A DNA stretch of 64,000 bases from Meira nashicola (GCA_001600355.1 BCJU01000001.1:5270013-5334012), one strand, 5' to 3'. Positions 30,348-42,000 are shown, counted from the stretch's first letter. Program-made: numbers and translations. Notes: a model not told the origin generated them from the letters alone.

Positions 30348-33122
30348 TCACGCACTCTTAACGTGCGGAGGTGGCATTTCGATTCCCAATGTTTTGAGTC
30401 TTAATCGTACAGCGTTTGCATGGGCTTCCAATTCCTCACATTCTGCTAAATGAACGACATGTGGACCTAGCAATTTCAATCCTTCAGCTGTCAAGCTTTG
30501 ACTTGTAATATTCTTTTCGAATGTTGAAGTAGAAACACCGGAGTATTGTCTTGCTAAACCGTATGTTGGCAAAGTGTGATTTGTACCTGAAGCATAATCA
30601 CCACAGCTTTCAGGACTCCAAGGACCAACGAAAATACTTCCTGCATTAATTACTCCTTTTGCCAATACTTCAGGCTCTTTTGCTTGGATGATCAAATGTT
30701 CAGGTGCATATTCGTTACTCCATCGAAGAGCTTCTTCACGTGTAGGCACAACGATTGTCAAACTCTTTTCGATTGCTTTGCGGACGACGGAACATCTTGG
30801 TAATGCGTGAGCTTGACGATCAAGTGCTGCTTCGATATCTGCCAATTGCTTATCGGATAATTGAATTCCTACTAAAACAACTTGACTATCAGGTCCATGC
30901 TCCGCTTGACTCAACAAATCAGAAGCAACGAATTCGGGATCCGCATCACCATCTGCAATAACGAGAACTTCACTTGGTCCAGCAGGCATATCGATACTAA
31001 CAAGAGCATCTGTATCATTTTGTACAATCATTTTGGCTGCAGTTACGAATTGATTTCCAGGTCCAACAATCTTGTCTACCTTTGGAACAGATTTTGTACC
31101 GTATGCCATTGCACCTACAGCTTGTGCTCCTCCAGCTGCTAAAATGCACTTTGCACCAACCTTTTCTGCTACGTAAAGCACTTCAGGTGTAATACTTCCA
31201 TCTGGGCGAGGAGGCGTGGCGAGTACGATAGTTGGACAACGTGCAACTTGAGCTGGGATACCCAACATCAAAGCTGTACTAGGCAAAATTGCCGTTCCAC
31301 CTGGAACATACAATCCAACACTTTGGATCGGTCTGGCAAATCGACGACAAACGACACCTGGCATAGTTTCCATCTCTAAAACAGCATCATCTGCTTCTTC
31401 ACCGGTTTCCTTATTTATTCCACCAACGCCAGCTTGAGATGCTTTGACATTTCCTCCGACTTTCTTTTGTGCTGCATGGAATGCATAGATGTTGTTATAT
31501 GCTTGATCGATTGCAGCTCTGACTTCAGGTTTGATCTTCTCTAACACTTGAGGTGATGTGAAAGGCGGCAGAACGACAGGAGAATTGAGCTTGACTCGGT
31601 CAAACTTGGCTGTTAATTCTAATACTGCTTCATCTCCTCTTTCTTTGACTGATCTCAAAATAGGTCGACATAGTTCCATGACAGCTTCTGTCTTGATCGA
31701 AGGTCGCTTCATCAATTCTGTTCTATCTGATTCGGAGACGTTTTCTAATCTGTATGCTTGCATTTTTATCGGTCCTTCATCCTCCTCCACTGCGGCTGAA
31801 GCGGGTTTTGGTGCAGGTGTAGATGGTAGTGGTTTCGAGTCACTTGACGATCCAGCGGCATTTCCAGAGACGAATTGTGGTTTTGCATCTCCTTTTCTAC
31901 GTGTAATTTTGTGTGCTTTGGCATCTAGACTACGTTCGACATCCTCTAATGAAACACCAGCCCGGACACATCTTGCCAAAGCAAAGTACAATAAGTCAGC
32001 CATCTCGAATGCGACATGTTGCTTGTCTTCATCTTTGGCTTGAACAAGCTCGCTTGCTTCTTCACGAATTTTGGCCTCCAAAAGAGGAGCGTCTGAAAAG
32101 ATTCGGGCAGTATAGCTGCCAGCTGGTGCTGATTTAAGACGAGATTGCAATGTTGATTCTAGTAAAGCTAAACCAGATGTTCGACCGAAGCAACCTTCGC
32201 GATTAGTCAAATGACAGAAACCGATATGTTCTTGACCGGCTTTTTGACGAACAGTGAATTCTAAAGCATCAGAATCGCAATCCATACGAATTCGAACGAC
32301 TTCTTGCGTTGCACCACTACTTTCTCCTTTTCTCCATAATCCTCGTGTTCTACTTTGATATACTGCCGATCCGGTTAAAATTGATTCCCGAATCGATTGT
32401 CGTGAAGAGTATACCAAGCCGAGAGAAGTACCTAAGGCAGAAGCGACAACAGTTGTAGGGAATAAGCCATCTTGACGATCGGATTTAAGTGAGGCAAGTA
32501 GTGCTCCGATCAAATCAATCTTTCCAGCTGAAGTAGTACTTTCATCTTTTGGCAAATCAATCTTGGACGTTGGAATGACGAGAGAAGCACCGATTGAGGT
32601 TAAGTATGCTGCATCTTCCACTGTTGGTAATGCGACATTCGATGGGCTAACAAAGACGGGTCTTCCAGTCTTCTTTGCTTCGATTGATGAAATGAATTGA
32701 CCTACCAATTCTCCCGTTTTAGCATCTTGTAGACTGAGACCATCTGGCAGAGAAACGTGAACACCAGCAAGACCTTTCTTTGCCAATTCGGGAAGAGAGA
32801 TTGCAGTTGAAGGATCGATTTGAACAATCACTCTTTCGAATGGCAAAGCAGGCGAATCTCCTTGCAAGATAGTTGAAGCATCATTTGCAGAAATTGAAAC
32901 AGCTTCAGCACCTGAATCTAGTATATCTGCTGCAATAGAAAGGTTGACGGGCGATGCAAGTTGAACGATGTAAGACAGTGATCTTGGTAATGAATTTCTA
33001 ACTTGATCGTATTCTGCAAATGGAATTAGTAAAGGAGCAGAACGGCTCAAGACAGAAAGAAGTTGTTTATTATTAACGTCTGCCTTGTCTAGAACCGGTA
33101 ATACTGGAGTCGACAACGACAT
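30348..33122 (-). CDS. HIS4: Trifunctional histidine biosynthesis protein HIS4
   Basis: One chain catalyses steps 2, 3, 9 and 10 of histidine synthesis. The PR-AMP cyclohydrolase region is at about 220-315 (GLVYSSRQSI, MDCDSDALEF, GFCHL). The PR-ATP pyrophosphatase region is at 318-405 (LLEAKIREEASELV, FEMADLLYFAL). Histidinol dehydrogenase occupies about 455-905, with DMPAGPSEVLVIADG, LLSQAEHGPDSQ carrying a zinc-ligand His, and NEYAPEHL with the catalytic Glu/His. The ATG at 33122 (MSLSTPVLPV) gives 924 residues; the two codons before it have no ATG. The domain order is the standard fungal one. It converges on HGH1 with a 100 bp gap. Confidence 0.97.
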   Translation of the reverse strand: MSLSTPVLPVLDKADVNNKQLLSVLSRSAPLLIPFAEYDQVRNSLPRSLSYIVQLASPVNLSIAADILDSGAEAVSISANDASTILQGDSPALPFERVIVQIDPSTAISLPELAKKGLAGVHVSLPDGLSLQDAKTGELVGQFISSIEAKKTGRPVFVSPSNVALPTVEDAAYLTSIGASLVIPTSKIDLPKDESTTSAGKIDLIGALLASLKSDRQDGLFPTTVVASALGTSLGLVYSSRQSIRESILTGSAVYQSRTRGLWRKGESSGATQEVVRIRMDCDSDALEFTVRQKAGQEHIGFCHLTNREGCFGRTSGLALLESTLQSRLKSAPAGSYTARIFSDAPLLEAKIREEASELVQAKDEDKQHVAFEMADLLYFALARCVRAGVSLEDVERSLDAKAHKITRRKGDAKPQFVSGNAAGSSSDSKPLPSTPAPKPASAAVEEDEGPIKMQAYRLENVSESDRTELMKRPSIKTEAVMELCRPILRSVKERGDEAVLELTAKFDRVKLNSPVVLPPFTSPQVLEKIKPEVRAAIDQAYNNIYAFHAAQKKVGGNVKASQAGVGGINKETGEEADDAVLEMETMPGVVCRRFARPIQSVGLYVPGGTAILPSTALMLGIPAQVARCPTIVLATPPRPDGSITPEVLYVAEKVGAKCILAAGGAQAVGAMAYGTKSVPKVDKIVGPGNQFVTAAKMIVQNDTDALVSIDMPAGPSEVLVIADGDADPEFVASDLLSQAEHGPDSQVVLVGIQLSDKQLADIEAALDRQAHALPRCSVVRKAIEKSLTIVVPTREEALRWSNEYAPEHLIIQAKEPEVLAKGVINAGSIFVGPWSPESCGDYASGTNHTLPTYGLARQYSGVSTSTFEKNITSQSLTAEGLKLLGPHVVHLAECEELEAHANAVRLRLKTLGIEMPPPHVKSA

Positions 33123-33404
33123 CTTCAAAAGAGACTATTTTTGTCGATAGTATTTCAAGATGGTTATGAAAAGAGAAGTTTTTATCGGATATGCCCAGAT
33201 AAGAAGAAAGAAGCTCTTGTCAAAATTCTTAGCTTCCTTCCGAAATTCTGCCTTCGGGGAGTCACTTTCAATTTATTTTTTGCTCTAGCGCGTGAGCCGG
33301 GCTCTGACAATTTGTTTTTCATTAGAGTGTTAACGTGCCTGACATATGAATAGAATATTACTGCTGCTTACTAAACTATAAATTCATGCTATGATTTTAC
33401 AAGG

Positions 33405-34718
33405 TTAAGCACGTTTTGCTCTTTGCAATCGCAAGGGTATTCCATCTTCTCCCAAAAGACTCTCTTTCACATCACCAGAAGTACCCTTTCCATCTCCCCA
33501 TGTAAATAAAACACGTGGACCATCTCCGACACGAGTGTGAATCAATCGACGAACGGCACCAGGTTCTTGAACAGGAATAACGTTCTCATTGAAGCCTTTT
33601 GGTATTTCGCTGTTTGGCAATGAAACTGCTTCTTGAGCACCACGATGAGAAGCATTTGCACCTGCACCTAATAGATTGAATGTATCATCGAAATCTGTAT
33701 TTGGGAAATAATGACGAATGACGGCCAAAATTGTCTTCATCTCTTTCTCTTCAGCATAGAGAACTGCATTTGGTCCTGCATCATACGTATAAGCGATTCT
33801 TTTTCCCTTTCCTTCTGCCACGCTTGCTCGATTAAATTCTTCGACTAATTGAACGATTGCTCTGCTAACGTCATTCATGTAAAAGATTGGAGGTGCAGTA
33901 TCCAAAGCGCATGCATGGAAGTTATTGCTGTCTGCCATTGTTAAATCTGCAAAAGAATCAAAGTCATGATCTTTGATAGCTTTTCGCATAGCTTCCATTC
34001 TTGCAGGTACGACATCTTTAATTCGATGTTGCAGTAGTGGTGAAGTAGCTACTGTACGTTGCATGCCCGCTGTACTTGGAGTGCCTTTCTTTGCATCGCT
34101 CACAACACAGATCAAAGCTTGCAATGTAGGCCAATGTTCGCGAGGTGCGACTTCGATTGCCAAACTGTCATCGCCTGAAGCTTCTGTTCCTGATTGCCAA
34201 GCAACAAAACCACCGAATAGAGATCTACAAGCGGATCCACTTCCTTGACGTGCGAATTTACTTAAATCGGATGAGTTGAGAGTGGGCTTGAGACCATAAA
34301 GTGCTGCTAATGTAGCAACTAAAGCAGCAAAACCTGAAGCAGAAGAAGCTAAACCAGCAGCTGTGGGAAAGTTGTTTTCACTGCAAATATGTAATGGTAA
34401 TCCAGAGATTTTGGCCAACGAACCATCTTGAGTTTCCATTTGTTTACGTACTTTACGACATTCTTCAATACATGTACGTAAACGACCTTCTGTTCCAATT
34501 TCCTCTTCTACTCCATTCAACCAAAGACGATCTCCTTTTTGAAATGAAATATCAGCTCTTGCGGTTGTGACACTGCGAAGGTGATCTTGATCTAAAGTGA
34601 CTGAAAGTGAATCATTTGTTGGTAAGATGAGCTTTGTATCACGTTTACCCCAATATTTGATCACTGCAATGTTGACAGGAGCCGAACATGTGGCAGTGAC
34701 GATTGGTTGGGATGTCAT
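33405..34718 (-). CDS. MVD1: Mevalonate diphosphate decarboxylase
   Basis: Final step of the cytosolic mevalonate pathway: ATP-driven decarboxylation of mevalonate-PP to isopentenyl-PP, feeding sterol synthesis. The GHMP-kinase fold shows APVNIAVIKYWGKRD at 13-27, LPTNDSLSVTLD, the ATP-binding NFPTAAGLASSASGFAAL and QGSGSACRSLFGGFVAW. YTYDAGPNAVL sits near the C-terminus. I prefer the ATG at 34718 (MTSQPIVTATC), which begins as relatives do. An in-frame ATG at 34790 would add 24 Ser/Leu-rich residues. Length 437. Confidence 0.96.
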   Translation of the reverse strand: MTSQPIVTATCSAPVNIAVIKYWGKRDTKLILPTNDSLSVTLDQDHLRSVTTARADISFQKGDRLWLNGVEEEIGTEGRLRTCIEECRKVRKQMETQDGSLAKISGLPLHICSENNFPTAAGLASSASGFAALVATLAALYGLKPTLNSSDLSKFARQGSGSACRSLFGGFVAWQSGTEASGDDSLAIEVAPREHWPTLQALICVVSDAKKGTPSTAGMQRTVATSPLLQHRIKDVVPARMEAMRKAIKDHDFDSFADLTMADSNNFHACALDTAPPIFYMNDVSRAIVQLVEEFNRASVAEGKGKRIAYTYDAGPNAVLYAEEKEMKTILAVIRHYFPNTDFDDTFNLLGAGANASHRGAQEAVSLPNSEIPKGFNENVIPVQEPGAVRRLIHTRVGDGPRVLFTWGDGKGTSGDVKESLLGEDGIPLRLQRAKRA

Positions 34719-35215
34719 TTTTTGAATGGAGCTGATGGTGAACACAGAAAGAGAGAGAGAGATCGTCAGTGCGCCGCGCTCATTATTCATTCATCACTTT
34801 TTCTCCCTCTCTCTCTCTCTCTTGCGCTTCTAAACCAGAATAGACTTGTCAGTTTGAGCTTTATTTTTTGACAACTTTCTTCCAAACTAGCGTGTTGCTT
34901 ATTTAAGCAAATTCATTTCCTTCACCGAAAAAGCCGATGCTTGCCGCTCAAATTCTCGGAAGCTTACAAGCGCCGGCGCGTCCTACTTTTGTCTCCACCC
35001 TAGCCCTTACAAGAAAAGCAAGCCAACAAGCAGTTGTCCGATCGGACTCCGGGGAATGATTAATTGTGTATACCCTTCTCGGAAATACACACTTGCACTT
35101 GCTCCCTGCAAAGTAGAGGCGCATACATTTAAAAAGGAATCATACTCGGAGATGTTTCTTTTGAATTATTGTTCTTCCCTACCATAACATTCATTCACGA
35201 ATATCAAAAGTCATC
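34719..35215. promoter_or_regulatory. Divergent promoter region, MVD1 / SCOT
   Basis: A 497 bp gap shared by two acetyl/acetoacetyl-CoA linked genes. It contains a (GA)n run at 34751-34762, a (CT)n run at 34807-34822 able to pair with it, and the GC palindrome GCGCCGGCGC at 34970-34979. Confidence 0.55.
34751..34822. repeat. (GA)n and (CT)n runs able to pair
   Basis: (GA)6 at 34751-34762 and (CT)8 at 34807-34822, 44 nt apart in the MVD1/SCOT divergent region. Confidence 0.85.
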
Positions 35216-36811
35216 ATGTTGAGCACAGCAACAACCCGTTTGACAAAGCCAATGGCACGTTCAACTTTACAAAGTTCAAGGGCAGCCTTTGGATCATATT
35301 CTATGCCTTTGTCAGTTAGATTTGCTTCTACGACTAAATTACCTTCAAAAGTTTATCCAAGTGCGGCAGAAGCAGTAAAAGATATCAAATCAGGATCGAT
35401 CGTTTTATCTTCAGGTTTTGGTCTTTGTGGTACACCTGATACTTTGATTAAAGCAATCAGTGAAAATGATTCAATTAAAGATTTGACATGCGTTAGTAAT
35501 AATGCTGGAAGTGGTCAACGTGGTTTAGGTAAATTATTACATTCAAAACAAGTTTCAAAAATGATTTCTTCTTTCATTGGATCGAATAAATATTTCGAAC
35601 AAGAATACCTTGCCGGTCGTGTTGGTCTTGAACTTACACCACAAGGATCAATGGTAGAAAAGTGCAGAGCGGGTGCATTTGGAATTCCTGCTTTTTATAC
35701 GCCAACTGGATTTGGAACTTCAGTGCAAAAAGGTGAATTAGTGATCAGATATGAAGAACAAGCAGAAGGAAGTAAATCTTCTCCTGTACCAAAAGAATAC
35801 TCAAAACCAAAAGAAGTAAGAAACTTTAACGGAAGAGATTATATTTTAGAACAATCAATTCAAGCTGATGTTGCAATCGTACACGTATGGAAAGCCGATG
35901 AGATGGGAAATTGTATGTTCAGATATGCAGCAAGTAACTTTGGTGCAGCATTTGCAAAGAATGCACGTTTGACAATCGTTGAAGCAGAAGAAATCGTTCC
36001 AGTTGGTTCTTTGGATGCAAACACGATTCATCTACCTTCAATCTTTGTCAATAGAATCGTCAAAGCAACCGAAGAAAAAGGAATCGAAGTGATCACAGTA
36101 CAAGAAGATAAGAAATCGTCCGAGGCCGATAAATCTGAAAAATCTGATGCAAGAACACGTCGTGAACGTATTTCACAACGTGCTGCATCGGAAGTTAAAG
36201 ATGGTGATTATGTTAATTTGGGTGTCGGTATGCCAGCTTTAGTACCTTCTTTCTTACCTGAAGGTGTTAATGTGATCATGCATAGCGAGAATGGTATTTT
36301 AGGTATGGGACCTTATCCTACAAAAGATCAAGTAGATGCAGATTTGGTCAATGCAGGAAAAGAAACAGTCACTTTACTTCCTGGAGCTTCAACATTCGAA
36401 TCATCCGAATCTTTCGGTATGATCCGTGGTGGTCACGTTGATGTTACAATGTTAGGAGCTCTTCAAGTTGGTGCAAATGGAGATTTGGCAAATTATATGA
36501 TTCCTGGAAAGGTTATGAAAGGAATGGGAGGTGCAATGGATTTAGTTTCTTCTCCTGATCATACAAAAGTTGTCGTTTTGACTGATCACGTTGACAAGAA
36601 TGGAAGAAGTAAGATCGTTCAAGATTGCAAATTACCTTTGACCGGTGCTCGTTGTGTTTCACGTATTATTACCGACCTTTGTGTCTTTGACGTTGACAGA
36701 ATCGGAAACGAGGGTTTAACATTGATCGAATTACAACCTGGCGTAACTTTGCAAGAAGTTGAACAAAAGACTGATGCTAAATTTAACATCGGTCCAGGTG
36801 TTGAAGCCTGA
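35216..36811 (+). CDS. Succinyl-CoA:3-ketoacid CoA transferase, mitochondrial
   Basis: SCOT/OXCT enzyme that moves CoA from succinyl-CoA to acetoacetate in the mitochondrial matrix. Subunits A and B are fused: the A half has [14 protein letters not shown] (65-78) and ends near 295. A charged linker (about 296-320) follows, and the B half carries [14 protein letters not shown] and the catalytic Glu358 in [10 protein letters not shown]. The first 40 residues are Arg/Ser/Thr-rich without acids, as in a matrix presequence. Length 531 is close to the animal enzyme. Saccharomyces lacks it, while many filamentous fungi and basidiomycetes have it. Confidence 0.95.
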   Translation: MLSTATTRLTKPMARSTLQSSRAAFGSYSMPLSVRFASTTKLPSKVYPSAAEAVKDIKSGSIVLSSGFGLCGTPDTLIKAISENDSIKDLTCVSNNAGSGQRGLGKLLHSKQVSKMISSFIGSNKYFEQEYLAGRVGLELTPQGSMVEKCRAGAFGIPAFYTPTGFGTSVQKGELVIRYEEQAEGSKSSPVPKEYSKPKEVRNFNGRDYILEQSIQADVAIVHVWKADEMGNCMFRYAASNFGAAFAKNARLTIVEAEEIVPVGSLDANTIHLPSIFVNRIVKATEEKGIEVITVQEDKKSSEADKSEKSDARTRRERISQRAASEVKDGDYVNLGVGMPALVPSFLPEGVNVIMHSENGILGMGPYPTKDQVDADLVNAGKETVTLLPGASTFESSESFGMIRGGHVDVTMLGALQVGANGDLANYMIPGKVMKGMGGAMDLVSSPDHTKVVVLTDHVDKNGRSKIVQDCKLPLTGARCVSRIITDLCVFDVDRIGNEGLTLIELQPGVTLQEVEQKTDAKFNIGPGVEA

Positions 36812-37083
36812 TTTCATTTTTCTCTTGATAATACTCATGTACTATCACCCTTGCTTCGTCGAAATATCATATCTTCTACGCATACATACATACGTAATAC
36901 TACGTATTCGAAGGAAAGCAGGATGATTTCTCTCGGTAAAGTTGTGTGAGTAAATATTGCTTGAATAGAACACGCGCGTCAAATAGCAGGAGTGGAGTAA
37001 TGAATGAATAAGCTTTATTTTTTTTGGAAAGAATCTCAATTCAAGATCTTTATCAAAGTCATCCATCTTCACTTTTCAACACA

Positions 37084-37573
37084 ATGGCAGGACCTAATCT
37101 GGAACTTTTTAAATTCTCTATATACCTCTTTTTCCCTTTAGCAATCATGGTGCATTATGGTGATCCACAATGGTATCACGATAACGTATTACCGATTCGC
37201 GATCGATTTTGGCCTGATGAAGGAACGACATACGTAAGTTTGAATTAGATCGACAAAATTAGATGAAAGAAACGACAAGAATATTAACAATTCTCATATC
37301 TTAAAATCATCATAGAAACCGCCAAGAAATCGAGCAGATGTAAAAACAGCATTGGAAGATTTACGACAACAGAGATTAGCAGGAAAGAATGATGTTAATA
37401 ATACAGCAGGAAAGATTGTTTCGGCTAGTGCGTCATCATCAATCACTCCAAGTCTACGACCAAATGGAAATCTTGGTAGATTCTCTTCTTTACAAGCAAC
37501 CGGGATTCGTCAACCTGGATCGTCTACTTGGCGTGAGCAATGGCCAGAATCACAACAGAAAAGGGTGGTATAA
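37084..37573 (+). CDS. PET100: Cytochrome c oxidase assembly factor PET100 (2 exons)
   Basis: Inner-membrane chaperone for assembly of respiratory complex IV. Exon 1 is 37084-37233, the intron is 37234-37315 (GTAAGT to CATAG, with a TTAAC branch-like site), exon 2 is 37316-37573; the join keeps frame and gives 135 residues. The N-terminus MAGPNLELFKFSIYLFFP holds the single membrane span (about 11-26), followed by the family signature YGDPQWYHDNVLP and FWPDE. After the splice comes KPPRNRADVKTALEDLRQQR. The Ser/Thr-rich tail is longer than in yeast (111 residues). It follows SCOT in tandem. Confidence 0.92.
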
Positions 37574-37649
37574 TTGTAAGATTACACAAATTAAATGCTA
37601 TGTAACAAACGTTGTACAATACATATATTAATACAAACTGCAACATATC

Positions 37650-38734
37650 TCATGCTGCGATGGGATTCTTTTCAGGATCCAAATGATATACAACACCGTT
37701 GTCCGACCTTCGCAAAACTTGCTTTGCACCAACAAGTGCAATCAAGCATTTATTCACTTTAGCTTGTGGTAGATCCGGTGCTCTGACAATTTCATTGATT
37801 CGAATACCTTTTTGTCCAGCTGCAATTAAGGCTAGGATTACACTCATCGCTAAACGTTTTGCACTAGGATCACTACCACCACGATAATCTAAAGGTAATA
37901 ATTCAATAACTTGTTCTGCTGCCGCCTCTCGTCTCTTCTTTTCTGCTGCTGTAATCTTGGGCTTTTGAGGTGCAGCAGCAGAAGTGGATGCTCCAACTGA
38001 AGTGGCACTTTTTGCGACTTGACCAGGTCGAACAGTAGCACCAGTCTTTCCCCCTGTGGTTGTACTAACAGGTGTAGGTTTCTTCATCGCTGATTTAAGT
38101 GCAGGTTTAAGTGGAGCTTTTTGTTGCGCTGATGGTAATGTCGGCTTCCTTTGTCCAAGATCTATATCATCATCTTGTGTCATATAAGTCTGATCAGCAG
38201 GTCCCATCAATGTTGCATCGTATGCCGTCGTTGAACCATCTCCCATTGCTGTTCCGGCAAATGACGGCCTTCCCCACCTTCTGGAAGAATCCATAGCAAG
38301 AGCAGCTACAATGATGTAGGTATAAATGGATTAGCAATTGTTCAACAATCTAGTGTGTGCATTTCGTTCTTACCTTTCCGTTCTTCTGCCCTCTCAAAAT
38401 TTTCTTCTCCTGGTGCTTCTGGCCATTCGACACAAAATGCATTCATCTTTAGACCATACAAGAATAAAGAAAAGCTTTCATCAAATGAATGCAAGGCACC
38501 TTGAATTTCATCTACCGCCTCAAGATTAGATTGTAATGTTGCAGTTTCATAAGCTAAATCTTCAATCGCTTGAGAGAGAAATGAAAGAGGTGTACTTTGT
38601 GCGTCCGAGCCACTACCGGTCGCTGAACTTGATCCTAATGCATGACCGCCAGAAACAGAAGCACGATGATGAGAAGATATAGATCCACGAGATACTCTTC
38701 TGACTGGAGTTGTTGGTCTTGATCTAGGTGGCAT
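37650..38734 (-). CDS. DAM1: DASH complex subunit DAM1 with C-terminal winged-helix-like domain (2 exons)
   Basis: Microtubule-binding subunit of the DASH/Dam1 ring at the fungal kinetochore. Exon 1 is 38734-38374, the intron is 38373-38306 (GTAAGA to TTGTAG), exon 2 is 38305-37650; 361 plus 656 nt give 338 residues in one frame. The Dam1 core is at 50-118 (SFLSQAIEDLAYETATLQ, FDESFSLFLYGLKMNAFCV, WPEAP). A low-complexity, Lys/Pro-rich linker follows. Residues about 250-331 look like a winged helix: LPLDYRGG, then a helical pair (INEIVRAPDLPQAKVNKCLI) and a beta wing (KQVLRRSDNGVVYHLD). If the intron were retained the protein would stop at MHTLDC. The promoter is shared with HRD3 across 338 bp. 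Confidence 0.87.
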
Positions 38735-39072
38735 CTTATTTATGTGTTGGTAATGATGATGTTGACTACAAGAAAGTGAGTGTTGTACTCGTGTTACTCT
38801 CTCACGCGTTAATGATTCGCGTGAGTGCAGGCAAGTTTTTTACGCTTCTGCTATTCTAAAAAAAAGCTCCACGTCTTCTCAGATTAGGCCGTGCGACGGC
38901 GCCGCTTTCGTATGCATACAACGTATGCTGCAGCTGTCAATTTCTGTAAAGATCGTCTTAGAACTTCCAATTGCACATCGACATCATTTTTATAAAATAC
39001 AAGATAGGAAATCGTTTGGAATACATTTCAAGATTATTGATTGATGATATTGATGATTGAAGAAATTTCATC
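38735..39072. promoter_or_regulatory. Divergent promoter region, DAM1 / HRD3
   Basis: It holds a perfect 8-bp inverted repeat CTCACGCG / CGCGTGAG (38801-38808 and 38818-38825) including ACGCGT (38804-38809), the GC palindrome CGGCGCCG at 38897-38904, and TATAAAA at 38991-38997, about 75 bp before the HRD3 ATG. Confidence 0.6.
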
Positions 39073-42000
39073 ATGATCGAAATCGACAGTGGTCGTAAAA
39101 GGGGTCGTCGGAGATTAGGAAGATGTTCTTTGAGTAGAGTGATAGGAATTCTAGCATTATGTGCTTTTATTTTGCTCTGTCTCAGTCAAGTACAAACAGC
39201 TCTGGCAGAAGATCTTCAAGCTGTCGATCTAAGTTCCACTCATGAAGGTGGTGACTCGAGCGAGACTGACATAGGTACCTCGCCAATTACTCCTTCCCCT
39301 ATTCCTTCTTCCAAGTCAATGACACCAGATGAAGCATACGATCGAGCTATTCGTCTTTTACGTTCAACACTTGCCAATCAAAAAGCATCTTCTGTGGGAG
39401 GAAGAAAGGAGACAAAGTCAAAAACAAAACAAGCAGATAAGAAACGCTCTCCGCCTGTATCACCTCATCAGAAAAGATTAAATGGAATTTCATTATATTG
39501 GGAATTATTCAAAAATTGGCTTCCTTTTACAGGCATCTTTCGCGATTTGATTCGATTACGTGATATGTTGATAACCCTCATACCATTCCCCGGTGCAGGA
39601 AATGATGCCGCTGCAGCACAAGGACATCGATCTCCCGTCAATTTGGCAGCTGCAATGCGAGGAGGAAGTGGTTTAGGTTGGGAAGGTGGCAATATATTGG
39701 CACCTCCTGAAGCATATGTTGCAGGAAAAGATCCGGGAGAAGAAGAACAAGCACGTGCTTTTCCAGGTGCTAGACCGCAACAATTATGGCCAGAATGGGA
39801 TGGTGGAGATGATGCATACTTTGGACCTTTCCTTTCAACGTCTGAAGAGGACTTGCAGGCAGAATATAATCTCAATTCACAGACCTCTTCAAGCAAAAAT
39901 ACTTCAATGGGATGGGATAAATTATCAATGCCAGGAAGTTCTTCTCGCAAAAAACGTGAAGCAGAACAAAGACAATGGCACGATCGATGGAGAGAAGAAG
40001 CGATTGCCTTGTTGACATGGGCTTCTGGATGGGGAGATGCTCAATTTGTTGATGATCGTGATTTGCTAATAAAGCAAGCAGCTTTGATTGATTGGAGAAA
40101 AGAAGAATTAATTTTATCCACTCAACATCTAGAAGAACAATCTATTGAAAATTATTTTCAATCCAAAGACAGATTGGTGACCGTCAACCAGACTCGTCCT
40201 AATCCAGATGCACTTTGGACATTGGCAATGCATTCTTTTTGGGGTACGCACGGTGCTTTACCTCATCCCCTTCGTGCAAAAGCATGCTTAGAGCGCCTTG
40301 TCTCTATGAATGGTAATGCAAGTGCACATAATTATCTCGGTTGGATGGAAGGAGGTGCTTGGGGTCGTGAAGGATGGCGATTATTGGGTGTGGAAGATAA
40401 ACGTCTTGTGGAAGAAGTAGAAGATCGACAATCGAAAGCATTGCTTCATTATACCGCCGCTGCAAAATCCGGAGACAGCTTAGCACAAACGACATTGGCA
40501 TATAGACATAATGCTGGAATCGGAGTAGCACCCAATTGTGGATCAACGTTGTACTGGTATGAAAAAGCTGCAACTGATGCCTTACGTAGATATCAATCCG
40601 GACCACCGGGTGGTTTGACATTGCCATATACCCATTTACGATTATCAGATTTGTCAGGGGGTGTTTTTGGACCGGGTGCATCAGCTGCTTCAACCGGATA
40701 TGCAAAACATCGACCTGCAATACAAGCTATGCTAAATCGATTACCCTCTGATGGATCTTCTGATGGTAGAAGGCTGGAAGATTTACTCGAATTCTTCACT
40801 TATCATGCTCAAAGGGGAGATCCGAGTTACGCATTGAAGTTGGCACAAATTTATTACGGTGGAAGTGTTTTGGGTGCGAGTGAGAGTGCTGCTCGTGTTC
40901 CAAGAGACTATAAAAAGGCAAGAGATTATCTTATGCGTATCGTTCGAGATGTTTGGCCTCTTGATGCACAAATGGTTGCAAAAGGAGGGCCTACTGGACC
41001 GCTAGCCAAACAAGGCGAAAGTGGTGAAGATGTGAAATTGAACGTGGATGACACACATGCCCTTTTGGCCGGAAGTGCAGCAAGTCTTTTAGGTAGAATG
41101 TGGCTTAGAGGTGAAGGTGTACCGCCAAGTCATGTTCGAGCATGGGTTTGGTTTTCACGTGGTGCGGAACAAGGGTCTTCAGAATCTCAAAATGGCCTAG
41201 GATTGATGCATCAATTAGGTCTAAGTGTTCCAAAGAATATGAAAAAGGCAGTGGAGTATTTCGAAGCGTCTTGTTCGGCTGGGATCATGTCAAGCGTTGG
41301 TGGATGTATCAATTTAGGAAAAATTCATTTCCATTTACGTGAATATACACAAGCAGCAAAATTTTTTGACTTGGCAATGAAGTTGGGTAACTCATTCGAA
41401 TCTTATTATTATTTGGCTTTGATCAATGTTCATTTGGGCAGATTAAAACTCGATCCTTCTGACCCAAATGCCTATGTTATCGATGCACCTGGTACGGCTT
41501 CGCATGATCGATGCAGAAATGCAGTCAACGGATTCAAATTTGCAATCGAAAGAGGAGATTGGAAAGATCCAACTTTTAGTCGTGCAGAACGTGCTTGGGG
41601 TAAAGGTATGCGTGGACGTGCTTTATTGGGATGGTCAATAGCCGGCGAAAGGGGATATGAAGCAGCTCAAAATAACCTTGCTTGGGTTCTCGATCGAGAC
41701 AAGAAGCGTTTAAAGATTTCTGCTTTTGACATTCCCCAAAATAATTCCACCGATCGTCTTGCTCTGATTCATTGGATCCGTAGTGCAGCGCAAGATAATG
41801 TAGATGCTCTCGTAAAGATGGGTGACTATTATTACTACGGAATAGGATCCAGCATACCTTCAGAAGAGCAAATTATAAATTTCGATCAAGCCAATGAACC
41901 CGAAAGCGCCTCTAAAGAAAGCGTCCCAACCGCAAGTTCTAGCATTTCAATTATTCCGAGTGTATCATACGACAAAGCTGCGGCTTGCTATTCAGCCGCA

